A stretch of 64,000 nucleotides of DNA, from assembly GCF_030247195.1 (NCBI RefSeq), contig NC_080671.1:4926501-4990500 (forward strand), in the 5' to 3' direction. Shown here one piece after another: positions 33,960-44,969 of the stretch (its first letter is position 1; each line of letters opens with the position of its first letter). Position numbers and translations under genes: made by a program. Under the pieces are notes generated by a model. The model saw only the letters and a list, made by a program, of their open reading frames with translations. It was not told the origin of the DNA and did not search any database. The DNA comes from Topomyia yanbarensis. Taxonomy: Eukaryota; Arthropoda; Insecta; Diptera; Culicidae.

Positions 33960-35190
33960 TTGACTGGGTAATGTCAAAATCAGCTCCAGTTCACATTCTC
34001 GTTGTCATTTTGTTTTCAACCTAAGCTGAGCTGCGGCCAGGGCCACATTGGAAGCTGTGTTTCAGTCTATAAAATCTTTTAGCCGTCTGTTTTGCTTTAA
34101 ACAGAAGGAAGATCTGTGTAAAATTTCCGAAAAATCTATGAAAAATTGAAATATTTCCAAAAATCTGTGGAAATTGGTGAAATTTTCTTAAAAATGTTAA
34201 AAATCTATCTTCTGACCAAAAGCAGCTGTGTCCAAAAATTTGGCAATCTATGAGACGTTTGTTTGACATCTCAGTGGTGGGTTTTGTCAACAAGTTTGTT
34301 TTGCTTTACTCCTGCGAACAGAAAAACCCGTCAGACAAACATCTTTCATTAGTTCCGATTCGTTTGATGTTGGATAGAATCAACGGGTTTGTCGGACGTT
34401 GTGCCCAGCAGTGCGGAGTAACATCAGAAGAAATAATCAAGAAATAATCAGCAACACGTTTCATGGATTGCCTAATTGTTAAATAAAACTGACATTAAAT
34501 AGAAATTTGTGAATGTGGCAACTCTGGCTGTGGCTTGTACTGACATTTGAATACGAGATGTGACAAACCTGGATTCAGCAGATCAAATAAGTAGCCTATA
34601 GAGTACCATGCAAATCATTTCACACACACTAATTGGAGGTTTCTTTTCCTCCAACTGTCATATATAAAACTGTCAGTCAATTTAAACATTTGAAGTAGCC
34701 CGCCTAAAGTATTTTTAATTGTGTTGTAATGATCTATGCCGCCGTAAAACTTATTCCGGATACGTACAATACTGATTATTTAGGATCTATCATGAAAATA
34801 GTTCGATCGAAAAGCTAGTTTCGATTTCACAATATATACGCGAACGGAGGTCTTAGTGGAATGTACGTAATGTTTCAAAAGTTTTTCTTCCATTTATTCC
34901 ACTATGTTTTTATAGTTAGATGCACTTGCACTTCACTATTTAACAGATACCGGTATTTCGATTACTACTTGTAATCTTCTTCAGTGTTTGTATCAGTATA
35001 GTTTCGATTTGTTTTTCTCCACTTATGACGGGTGGAGTAAAGACACTGAATTACTGAATAAAGACTCGCCAACTAAATAAAATGGTTTGGCAACATTATT
35101 TTCCGCAAACTAGCACCACTGTCACAGCGTTAACTTCAGTTCACTCGTATACTACAGTTATCGCAGTGTTACAACGTCGTTAATTTTTTC
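33960..35190. other. AT-rich DNA, no gene recognised
   Basis: Only short chance-level open frames are present. A 30-base imperfect tandem duplication ('tgctcgattggaatgaca...tgacag') lies just beyond, at 35495-35556. Confidence 0.4.
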
Positions 35191-35194
35191 ATCA

Positions 35195-35320
35195 TGAAGT
35201 GCTGTGTGAAGTTTTGTACCAATAAAACTACCGCCGGTTTTAAAAATATTGTTTTTTTTTTGCTTCCTGGTAAACTACGACCTTCGTGCGGAATGGGTCC
35301 GATTCGGTGGTTTACCAGAA
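35195..35320 (+). pseudogene. Possible THAP-like zinc-finger fragment
   Basis: ATG at 35195 begins MKCCVKFCTNKTTAGFKNIV, a Cys-x2-3-Cys start like THAP domains (DNA-binding modules of P-element transposases and some host proteins). The frame then breaks near a T-run, and another frame reads LRAEWVRFGGLPEN, like the conserved Trp region. The distal Cys-x2-His pair was not found. It could be a P-element-like relic, a retired exon, or chance. Confidence 0.35.
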
Positions 35321-35689
35321 AATAACAACACTATGGATAGCTGCAATAGTTGGTGCAACTTTTAGAAGGCACTGTATTGATAAAAGTTGTGTTTTATCTT
35401 GCCTTAGAGATTCGATACAGAAATTTATTCAAAATATTTTAACTCACTATCACAATACTTTCCAAAATTCATTCATCAGATTGCAACTTTTGACAAGTCT
35501 TCTGCTCGATTGGAATGACATTGACAGGTCTCGTGCTCGATTGGAATGACACTGACAGATAAATGGTAAATAAACGATTGACTTGTCGATTCTTTGTCAA
35601 GAAGGATTCAGCGTCGTTAAGGTGGAGGAAAACAAATCGTTGAACACACTAATACAGTTACAGATTCTCAAGTACTCTATGGGTGCTTA

Positions 35690-36535
35690 AATAGTGGCGG
35701 CGAGAAGCTAAGCTGGGGCTAGAGCTGACATTATAATGCGAGAAACCTGCCTGCTGCAAACCAAAGGGATGATGTCAGAGTGTAAGCAGAGCGGATCCGG
35801 TTACCTGCTTTTACTCTGACAGGTTCCATTTGATATGCTGCAAGCAGGTTTCTCGCATCCTACTGTAAGTACCCGAATAGAATTTTACAATCGCTAATCT
35901 ATTCCGACAATACGTTAGTGTCGGTTTCTGATGAGGCGAAGCCGAAACGCAACATAGTATGAAATAAGGATTTGTGCCCTCCTGTACAAAGACTGGTTTA
36001 TACCAACAAATTTTCACCCTAGTGAGAAATTTTGGTTTTTACCAAATTTTCCTCCTTAGGGTGAAATATAGCATAGTATTTTACAATAGTATTTACCCTA
36101 CAAACAATCATAAAACAATAAATATTATAGTTATTACTGTTTCACAATTGTTTGACGAAGAGTTCTCGCAATAGATTTACAATAAAATTTCAAGTAACAA
36201 TCAATATTATTGTTCAACAAAAAACCGATACCGTAAATTCACATTAAATTTTACTGTTTACGTGAGAAAAATGCATGGAAAAAAATCGATTTTTTTAATG
36301 TTAAGATACATAACCACCCCCCTTTTATACTGTAAAAGTCGACTTTACATTGAAATTTACTGTAGAAACGTCAAAGTTTATTGTTTTTGTATTGTAGCAT
36401 AACACTAGAATTCACTGTAAATTATTGTAAAATTACTGTACTGTCACAGCGAAATTCACAGTTTTGTTACTCTACATTTCTATTCGGGTACCAGCCCCTA
36501 CACAGTTCCTAGCCGCCTCTCTGTAAGCGGCCTAT
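35690..36535. repeat. Palindromic repeat split by a MITE
   Basis: The left arm (about 35690-35795) is the inverted, diverged copy of a right arm consisting of 35805-35870 plus, beyond the MITE, 36490-36535. Matching words are GCGAGAAACCTGCCTGCTGC (left) and GCAAGCAGGTTTCTCGC (right), then 'agctggggctagagctg' (left) and 'ccagcccctac' (right, after the MITE). The immediate core 35736-35858 folds into a hairpin. A further direct copy of the right arm lies at 36975-37090. Confidence 0.65.
35872..36488. mobile_element. TA-type MITE with CCCGAATAGAA terminal repeats
   Basis: The 617-bp unit starts CCCGAATAGAA and ends TTCTATTCGGG and is flanked by TA on both sides (35870-35871 and 36489-36490), as for Tc1/mariner-type elements. 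The flanking palindromic repeat resumes on either side, giving independent support for the boundaries. The interior is AT-rich with frequent 'ttactgt' and 'ttacaata' words, and contains another small hairpin near 35910-35940. It has no transposase. Confidence 0.75.
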
Positions 36536-36577
36536 CACAATAAACGCAAGCAATCCGCGCAGATCCGCTCGGTTTTT

Positions 36578-36835
36578 GGACCATTCATAAATTACGTAAC
36601 GCGTGTAGGGTGGGGAGGGGGTAGGTTCCGAGACGTTGTGACATGTTGTGACATATGGGGGAGGGGGAGTATGCTAGACCGTTACGTAACATGTTTTTAC
36701 TGAACAATTTTTTTTTTCGAAGAATTTGTTACGTAATATGGGAGGGGGATAGAGAAATTTGTGACAATTTGTTACATGGGGGGAGGGGGAGTCAGTTTGG
36801 GGCAATTTTTGCGTTACGTAATTTATGAATGATCC
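36578..36835. mobile_element. MITE with ATTCATAAATTACGTAACGC terminal repeats
   Basis: The 258-bp unit has 25-base terminal inverted repeats that match at 24 positions: left GGACC + ATTCATAAATTACGTAACGC, right GCGTTACGTAATTTATGAAT + GATCC. The interior has G-runs (gggtggggagggggtagg, tgggggagggggag) and repeated 'ttacgtaa' words. I recall this terminal sequence as widespread in insects. No clear target duplication was seen. Confidence 0.85.
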
Positions 36836-36974
36836 CTTTCAGTAGGTTTGTTTCAATACACGCTTCTTGCTCCTAGCTGCTCCGTAGCAAACAGGAACAA
36901 AAAAACTTGCTAATTTTTAATTCGGTTTGCAACTAGTAGCAGAAAATGAGAATAAGTACCCCCAGTTTCTCCTG

Positions 36975-37090
36975 ATACTGTAACAGATCTATTTTGACAT
37001 GAATCCTTTGATTTGCTGCAAGCAAGTTTCTGGAATCCCACATCCTAATATCAGTGCTAGCTCCAGCTCAGTTTCTCGCCATCACTCTGT
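36975..37090. repeat. Third copy of the 35.7-kb palindrome arm
   Basis: 'tttgatttgctgcaagcaag', 'tttctggaatccca' and 'gctagctccagctcagtttc' match the right arm at 35805-35860 and, inverted, the left arm at 35690-35760. Confidence 0.6.
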
Positions 37091-37639
37091 CAGCGGTCTA
37101 ACTCAAAATATACAACCTGTTTACTGGTATGCATCGCAGTGTTAAATTATTTTACATGTCATGTTAAAAAATCTGTACCAAACTGTACTTTTTTACAAAA
37201 GTATGCTATCCGTATCGTACAGAATCTGTACCAAAAATACTCGAAAAATCTGTACCTTTCTAAATAAATCTGTACTTGTGGCAACGCTGCTACACACTTT
37301 TCAGATCTGCGTACCGAGAAGCAATTATTAATCAGTTACTCAGCAGCCAAGTTAAAGAATTTTTCTAAAATAAATTTAAAAATAATTAGACTGTTAGAGA
37401 AAACAACTCAAATGCTGTTAAGACCGACGATGGCGAGATTGTATACGTTAATTGGGTCATTAAGCGATATGCTGTCTTCGATTTGTTCTGATGCAGCTGA
37501 CGTATAATCGAACTTTTTTTATGTTTTTGATCGAAAAATTACAAATATTTTTTTTACAAAATTGAATTATCACGACAAAATCTTCCATTGGATTCTCTGA
37601 TATGTGCTAAGTGCTCTTGTGACCTTAAGTACTAGAGAT

Positions 37640-37860
37640 GGTCGGGTTTCAATTTTTTCGAACCCGAACCCGACCCGAACCCGAGAGCTTGAAAATTGAA
37701 AAACCCGAACCCGACCCGAGCCCAAAATTATAAAATTTGAAAATCCAGCACTCGACCCGAGCCCGAAAATTTTAAAATTAGAAAACCCGAACCCGACCCG
37801 AACCCGGAAATATTCAATTTGGGAAACCCGATCCGAACCCAACTTGCTAATATTGAGAAT
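37640..37860. repeat. Subterminal (ACCCGAACCCG)n array, left
   Basis: Repeated words are AACCCGAACCCGACCCGA, separated by 'aaaattgaaaa'-like spacers, with a period of roughly 55-60 bases (37670, 37708, 37750, 37790). The open frame on the minus strand (RVRVGFGF-type repeats) is a translation of the array. Confidence 0.8.
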
Positions 37861-38089
37861 CCACCAAAGATCTCGAAGATTTTTAATTTTAGGCACCCTA
37901 GGCTCATCTTAGAATAGTAGAATCGCTCGAATCTGAAATAGCACCATACGCGTTGAGTTATATTTGCCTATGGCAAAACGAATCACTGGCGAGTAGAATC
38001 CGCATTTTTATTTGCTATTATTGAGCGTCGAATTTGTAATGTTATGAGAAACTTACAATTCATCGATATATTAACCGGAAAGTAGAATA

Positions 38090-38994
38090 TGTAAGTAGGG
38101 GTTTGCCCACTACTCGGGTTCTTGTTTGCCCGGCGTACCCTTCTTTTCAGGGCGGCCTAGGTGCCTCTGCAGAATTTCGGATTTTCCTCGCAACAAAAAA
38201 AGGTAAACAAAACAAATAAATTTAATTTTACCGTGTTTATTTCCTCCAACTCTCTCCACTGCTGCTGCTGCTAATCTGCTACTGCTGGGCGGAAAGGCGG
38301 GTGGTCTCGTCCGACCGGCCGGGACAGCAACGGCCAAGTTCTCCCGATTTGAGTTGACTGCTCCTGCAGCGGTCCTTGACAATTAGCTAGGGAGGTGAGC
38401 TTAGCTCCTTTGTTGGAACCTCCCTAGCGACGATGGCGAATTATCGCCGGATCTACTCGCTTCCCACGAGAGATCCCAGAAGTCACCACAGTGTACTTCC
38501 CAGGGAGCACCTTTGGCCACCCTGCTTCGCTCTCCTTGACGTTTAGCTGTGAAGGAGAGCTAGGCTCGTTCGGCTGATCCTTCACAGCGAGAGCGGAAAG
38601 GCGTCTTCTGGGTCCTTTATGGTTAGCCGGGGAAGCAAGTGGCTCCTTAACGCTTAGCTTCCCTAATCGGCGACCCGACACCAGACCAGAGTTCTCGAAC
38701 CACGAGCCGGTACTTTTGCGGGAATTTACTTCCGCACACACGCGTTATTTGGCGGGTTGGACTTTCCAAAAACAAACCGGTCACTACCGAAAACAAACCG
38801 AACTGCAACGTGGTCCGAAACTAACTAACTTTTTCACGATGGCCGCCTTTTCCACTCACCCAAAACAAACACCAAAACCAGCACCAAAAAACAGTACCGC
38901 CGCATAGCTGTCATCGCCATGTGCAGCATATCCAGCACACTTATTGCAGCAAGAGGAGAGCGGTGGCCTACCTAAGCCCTATGTTATTTATACA
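38090..38994 (-). mobile_element. Probable solo LTR inside the hAT element
   Basis: The 905-bp block is GC-richer than its host. On the plus strand it starts TGTAAGTAGGGG and ends TTATTTATACA (TG...CA). Neighbouring bases are GAATA on the left and GAAAT(A) on the right, an imperfect match for a target duplication. On the minus strand it starts TGTATAAATAAC and has an AATAAA signal (GGAAATAAACACGG, near 38235-38246), supporting minus orientation. Two minus-strand open stretches (38424-38741 and 38110-38382) show no domain. Alternative: a fragment of another retroelement or unrelated host DNA. Confidence 0.45.
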
Positions 38995-40519
38995 GAAATA
39001 TGAAACAAAATTTTCTACACCTATCTAGACCAACAGAATCGTTCACAAAAGCTAAAACAAACAAAATTTACGAGAAAAAGTGAACGATCATAAGGAACAG
39101 TGGTGAGCATTATGTTACATAAACAATGCACTCTACGGAGAGAGTACGTACAAATAGGTATATTTTCACCCAGTGCTAAATTGTTACCCTGACGGGTTAC
39201 AAATAAATAGGTCGCTAACTCATGGGGAAACAAAAAAACTTAATGGTGACGGTTTCAAACAACCTTGCCCGTCGTACTTAACCTAAAATTTCGAATAATG
39301 TATCAAAAGCGAATTCTATACATTTCTTTTCTAAGAAATGTAAAACCATTCCTGCAAGGCCGTTTTGTATGATTTATCACATGTATTAAATTAGTTATGG
39401 TAATTGGCCACAGCAGAACCACCAATTTTGTGATTTCAATATATGGGAATTGTGAAATCCTCCCCGGGCTACAACGCCCTTTTTAGCCAATATTTACCGT
39501 TTATTTTAACTGCAAGCAATCTTTTTCATAAATCAATTTGATTATTATTAAACTTCCATTAAAGCAGGTACAAACTATTTGTTGCATTTGACCAACTTAT
39601 CAGTGCCCGCTTAAAGTTTGTTTGGGGTACAAATTTACCCCACAAAACCGTTTACGTTAATGTTTTGTCATGTTTACATAATTCCGAAGACATTATTATA
39701 ACTTTTTTAAAAAGCAAAACATCGATACATAGTAAGCGAAAAACTTGTGTAAAATTGTATGTTTTAGAATAAAACTACCCAATTTAATTATAAATTTTAT
39801 AAAAATTAGGCATATTAGAGCGATTTTAGTTCTGGGGTACGAATGTATCCCACAAAACCGTTTACTTAGAGAAAAAGTCACTAAACCGTTGTAGAGTTAA
39901 TGGACAATTATAAATCAATATGTCGCAAAAAGTACTACCATATAGTGCACTCGTAACACCCACTGTTCGATTTCTCGCGACTGTCAAAACGACCAATCAG
40001 GAGCGGATCAATAGATTGGTTTTTATTGTTTCTACTTCCCGTAGATTTCTGCTCGCTTTGCTTTAGACACTATTTGCTGTACGCTTTAGCTGAGTTTAAC
40101 GCATTTACTCTGACCGCGGCATACGTATCGCTTTTAAAGTATCTGTCGAAATTAATATTTTAAAACAGAAAGTTGAACCAATATTTTCCGATAAATTCCT
40201 GTTGACTTGATTTATTACTAATTATCGTGAAAAATAAATCGCAAAGAGATTTTAGATGTGAAACACGTATTGTTGAATGCTCTCTCATGAATGTTCTTTT
40301 AAAACATAAAATAATTCAGTCAGTTTGCGAATCTGAAGAGGCAGAATTTTATACAAGAATGAAAAAATACTATATTTGAGCACCAGAAAATACGACAAAT
40401 TCTAGCGATTTGAAGGTACTACCATTTGGTACGGTTATATGTGTCTTCAGTTCGTATCACGTAGTATAAAAAGAGACTGGGTTTTGTTTATAGACTGCGT
40501 CAAGAAATGGTTGAGTTGT

Positions 40520-40700
40520 TTTGTTTAAAACCCGAGCCCGACCCGACCCTGACAATTTCTAAATTGAAAAACCCGAACCCGAGCTCGAAAATTTCAAATT
40601 TTAAAACCAGGAACCTGACCCGAACCCGAGAAGCTTAAATTTATAGTACCCGAAACCCGTCGGGTTCGGGTAGGGTCTAAAAACCCGAACCCGACCATCT
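40520..40700. repeat. Subterminal (ACCCGAACCCG)n array, right
   Basis: It has the same vocabulary as the left array: AACCCGAGCCCGACCCGA, then 'aaattgaaaaacccgaaccc', then CCCGTCGGGTTCGGGTAGGG, which turns back on itself as a small palindrome before the terminal repeat. Confidence 0.8.
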
Positions 40701-40749
40701 CTATTAAGTACTCCCATTAGCTTTCACTGCATAGGATTGGAATTCAAAA

Positions 40750-41185
40750 AATGTAGTGCATGTAGGGTTTCAAAACTATTTTTGTTTTAAAACGGTGAGG
40801 TCAAGAAGCACGAAAAGCTATTTTCCAAAGATCCTCTGCAGTGCTAGAAGCTGCTGAATTTTTTCCTTCCAATGCTCAATGCAATCCTTCTAGAATATTT
40901 ACAATAGTCCAATTGCGTGGAAAACGTAGCCAAAGACAGTCTAAATTGATAAGTTTTATCAGTTTTGAATAATATTGCAACATAACGAAGAGTTATGAAA
41001 AAATCATTTTCCGTCGGCAACGTAAAGTATCCCTGGCAGCACTGCTCCATCGAAATCCCATCGGAATAATAGCAAAAACTTCAGTACTAGAGCTGATCCT
41101 TGAAACTGTTAGTACTCAAATGAAAGGCAATAGTCCCATTTATTAGCCTTACTTATTTTTGTGAGCAAATCTTGCCTCAATCAGA
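40750..41185. repeat. Dispersed repeat, relative of 18230-18665
   Basis: It has the same order of blocks as the copy near 18.2 kb: 'agggtttcaaaactattttt', 'gcagtgctagaagctgctga', 'gtagccaaagacagtc', 'cctggcagcactgctc', 'gtgagcaaatcttgcc'. The hAT element ends immediately to its left. Confidence 0.65.
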
Positions 41186-41189
41186 AGTT

Positions 41190-42535
41190 ATAGCTGTTTA
41201 AATATGTTGTTGTCCACAAACAGCATGGGCATGAATTGGTTTATTATCACGCCAAATTATGACAAATGGAAAAATCCACCACCCATGCGGAAGATCACGT
41301 TCCACTACTTAAAAAGAGGTCTCTGCAATCATGTGCTGCTTAGTAAAGGTTCCTTACGAGTTACTCTTCACTGTGCAAAATTAATAAAAGCATTTCCGTC
41401 GGACCAGGTTATTAGAGAACATTCCGTTGAAACTGGATGATTCTCCGGACGCCCCGCAAAAATAACAGATAATGCCGTTTTAGAAAACGAGAGTTCAATG
41501 ATTACATACAGCAATAAGCATAATATCAATCAGAAAAGTAAAATCTATGATATGTAATACAATAATACATTTTCTGTTATATACTGTACGCTTTAGCGAA
41601 GCTCGACCTTACCGCTTGCAACGATTTATACGAGCCAGTCTCAAAAGTTATACTAGTTGAAACGTCATACGAGTGCACTCTCAAATCAAAGCTAGAAAAA
41701 CCAGCAACAAATCCGATTCGCTTTTGTGAGAACTTTCGTGATTTTTTTTTATTCTAAGCAGTATTTCTCTTCTCTGCTCAAATGAAAAGTGTAAAATCGC
41801 CAAAGACTGCTATTGATTTTTTTTACGATCGGATTACTCCAGAGTTACAAGTTGAAGAGTGTGGTCGCAGGTCCATTTACACCGAGCAATGTGAGTGTTA
41901 AAATACGTACAGGATTAGCCCCTCGTTCACGAGCAGCACCGTGATCGTATGCGATCGACGTCATGCGTCAAAGCAAACAGCAGGGGTGATCGTGACAATT
42001 AAATGGACTTGATAGGTAGAAACCACATGCAAGAAGGTTGTATTCGCTAAGATAACACTCACGTGAAATATTTAAAGCTATACCCAGTTAGTTTCTTTTA
42101 AGTTATCTAAATTATCGAAAGTACGGTGTGCTATTGATTTCAGTGCAGGTGATTAGTTCGATCTTCAACCTTCAACGATCAGTTATTCCTATTAATATAA
42201 TTTCAATCGCTTTAGCAGATAGTTATATCAAACGATTATTCCAAAACCCGCGTCAAGATTGTATTCCACGAAAGTAATCTAAAGTAATATATATTTAATA
42301 TCCCTGCGCATCCCTTAGTAACCTAATTCTCTATCATAGGTAACCAGAACATAACCTATACAACCCCAGGTTAGTCAAGGCAATTGTCACCAATAGAGAA
42401 AGAATCTAATTGTAAGTACATAGTACAAATGATTTGAATTTAATTTAATAATAAATGAATTTACAGTTCGAGTCTCGTCGAACGGACTGCGAAAAGTTTC
42501 TTACAGTGAGAAATTGGATGGAATTATATAAAAAT
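41190..42535. other. No gene recognised
   Basis: It includes a short fragment of the 'actccagagttacaagttga' repeat (near 41830-41860) also seen near 2.08 kb. The rest is unremarkable. Confidence 0.4.
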
Positions 42536-42539
42536 CGTT

Positions 42540-43015
42540 GAATCTCGAGAAAGTATTGATAACTTCAAGGATGCTCTGCAAATTTCGGTAAACTGTGGAC
42601 CAATTTTGTGCTAGGGAAGATTTGCAAACTTCAAAGAACTTTTGGGACCTTTGTTCGAATTTTAGGAAATATTTTTAAATAATAAAGAAGTTCCGCAAAT
42701 GTCAAGGATGTTTGGCTAGGTTAGTGAAAGTTTTCGAATCTTCAGGGGAAATCTGAGAATTCGGCAGAAGTTTTACAAATACCATTGCATTTCTGCGAAT
42801 TGCGGTGAAATTTCGCAAACTTTTAGAAAGCTCCACGAACTCATAAGAATTTCTAGCAAATTTATAAAAGTTTTACATAATTTAGGGAGGTTCGGAGATC
42901 TTCAAAAAGTTTGGGGAAGCTCCGCATACTGCAGGAAACGAGACTTGTTGGCTCTACGTCAGGAAAGATCTACAATCTATACGAAAGTTTCACAATCTTT
43001 ATGGAAGATCAACAA
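42540..43015. repeat. Degenerate minisatellite, GAAAGTTCCGCAAACTTCA-like unit
   Basis: Imperfect copies of a roughly 25-35 base phrase run through the block: 'gctctgcaaatttcggtaaa', 'gatttgcaaacttcaaagaa', 'gttccgcaaatgtcaaggat', 'gttttcgaatcttcagggg', 'atttcgcaaacttttagaaa', 'gctccgcatactgcaggaaa'. Decay is strong, so the array is old. It directly precedes the broken non-LTR element at 43.1 kb. Confidence 0.65.
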
Positions 43016-43109
43016 GGAAACCCAATAATCTTTTCGTACGTTTTTTCACCTGATTACAATGATCTCACATTATAAATTAACAAAATTAAATACATGGTAT
43101 ACAGTATTA

Positions 43110-44206
43110 CAATAACATTACAGAAATTAACTATGATGAAGCTATGTGACACGTCACTTCCTAAATTCACAGTCAGAGAACGATCTACGAGATATGATTT
43201 AAGCCATCCTGTAAAATTTTATGGAGCACTCAGCCGCTCGATCTTTGTCAGAAGAAGAGAGTGGTCTACACGATCAAAGGCAGCTTTAAAATCAGTGTAT
43301 AAAGTGTCTACTTGTGATCCCTCTTCGATGTTTTTAATGCAGTACGATGTAAATTGGGCTAGATTGGTGGTTGTTGATCTGCCTGCAAAAAAGCCATGTT
43401 GGTCCTTCGATATGTATGCTTTGGTCTCACGAAAGAGCACATTTCCTACTATTTCCTCTCAAACAACTTTGATCCAGCGCAGAGCGAGATTATGTCACGA
43501 TAGTTTGCAACATTTTGCGCATCACCTTTTTTAAAAACGGGAAACATTGCTGATTTTTTCCAACACACGGGAAACACTGATTGCGGTTGAAGATTACTCG
43601 CAAAGGTTTACACAATGCGCTTGCGCATCTTTTCAGTATAATGGAAGGAATCATATCTGGCCCCACCAATGTAGAGGACTTTAACTTGCTTTTGGCAGCT
43701 AGAATATCTTCGCCAGTAAATTGAATGCTTCCAAAATTGATTACATCACGAGGGACATCTTCAAGGCCACTGTCCACCTAAGTTGAGTTAGCTGGTTCAT
43801 TTTTAAACACATTTGAGGAATGTTTTGCGAACAAGTTACAAATACCGCTGGGAGTATCAGACGTTTCGTTTGCGAGGAACCAACTGGAAGGAATGCCATT
43901 TTCTTGACGTTTCCCATTTACAAAGGACCAAAACTGTTTTGGATTTCGTTTTAGGTTGGATTGGGTTTGTGCTACGTGTCTTGAGTAGAGAAAGCGATAA
44001 AATGTTTTGTAGCTGTTACTAGAGTGAACTCCCTTTTTGTAATGTCGAAGCGCAGCTGCTCGCAATCTTTTCAGTTTACGTAGCCGGTTGTTGGACCATG
44101 CTGGTTTTCTTCGGGGACAAGGTGCAGGCAGATGTATATTGAAAAACTGTTTTAGCACCAGTGCAAATTTTGCTACGGCAACATCTACATCGATCGCGAA
44201 ATTCAA
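43110..44206 (-). pseudogene. Non-LTR RT (CR1/Jockey group), N-terminal half
   Basis: Minus-strand pieces in three frames give a linker (KPAWSNNRLRKLKRLRAAAL, NLKRNPKQFWSFVNGKRQ and SGICNLFAKHSSNVF), then AAKSKLKSSTLVGPDMIPSI (start of RT), then KDQHGFFAGRSTTTNLAQFT and VDTLYTDFKAAFDRVDHSLL (RT A box). The catalytic YADD region and the rest are absent. The order and wording match the intact relative on the plus strand at 50.4-53.4 kb, but it is a different family. Frameshifts near 43.5 and 43.8 kb separate the parts. Confidence 0.8.
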
Positions 44207-44433
44207 GAAAGTTTCCCAGTCGATTTTTTGTAGTGAGTTATGAAGTCTTGAGAAGTCAGTCTACGAAAAGTTGAACTTCCTCACATGCTCCATCTCGTCA
44301 TAGAGAACCAGGTGTGGACAAATCTGCGTTACTAGAAGTAGAGTATGATGTGCGTCTACAGCAACTAAAGGTTCAAATGCCTCTGATTATTGAAACTTCC
44401 TCTTTTATAAACAGGAGGTCCAGGATTCGCTTA

Positions 44434-44960
44434 TTATTCACTGTAGATATTTGTCGCATGATCAGTGCAGACATTCCGTCCAGTAAGATAGTACTTGCCC
44501 TCGAAACGGTTGATTAAGAAGGGTCTGGGAAGGCATACCCGGAGGAGGGGGGCTCTTCCAAAAATGTCCAGATTGGTTATAATCACCAAATAGTATATGT
44601 GCCGTGTTGAGTTCAATGGAAGTTGCGATGTCAAGTGCGGAGTCTATGTGCTTCTGAATAATTTCTACATCATTTGCGGAATCACCCACTCAGAGATTAG
44701 TGTATAGGCCACGAATATTTACCCTGAGTTGTTCGAGATTGTGAGTGCCGTTTTTGTGTTTGGATGAGAATCGGTTGGAGACTGCAATGAGCACACCACC
44801 ACCGCGTTTCTTTCCTGCACTATAAGGATCGCGATCTTTACGGTATACCGACTACCTTGAGCCAAATAATTGGAGCGAGTTGATATGATCATTCAGCCAC
44901 GTTTCGGTCAGCACAATAACATCATGATCAACATGATCTGGGTGTCGGTGACGGAATCGA
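44434..44960 (-). pseudogene. Endonuclease domain of the same broken non-LTR element
   Basis: Minus-strand frames give VDHDVIVLTETWLNDHINSL, then SAGKKRGGGVLIAVSNRFSS, then GDSANDVEIIQKHIDSALDI and AHILFGDYNQSGHFW. These are the order and signature residues of an APE-type endonuclease (ETWLN, GGGVLIAV, GDYN). It contains stop codons and frame changes. It lies directly upstream (on the minus strand) of the RT piece. Confidence 0.8.
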
Positions 44961-44969
44961 CCTAATTAC

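Larger units (their letters stand above)
37633..40703. mobile_element. Non-autonomous hAT element with 8-bp target duplications
   Basis: The left end TAGAGATGGTCGGGTT and right end CCCGAACCCGACCATCTCTA are inverted repeats. Perfect duplications TTAAGTAC flank it at 37625-37632 and 40704-40711. TAGAGATG-type ends with 8-bp duplications fit the hAT superfamily. Near each end are arrays of CCCGAACCCGACCCGAA-type words (37640-37860 and 40520-40700), apparently expanded from the terminal repeat. No transposase is recognisable. At 38090-38994 it is interrupted by what looks like a solo LTR, so the unit itself is about 2.16 kb. Confidence 0.85.

Noticed and set aside
37570..37896. Open frame with RVRVGFGF repeats
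   Set aside because: It is a translation of the CCCGAACCCG array near the hAT end.
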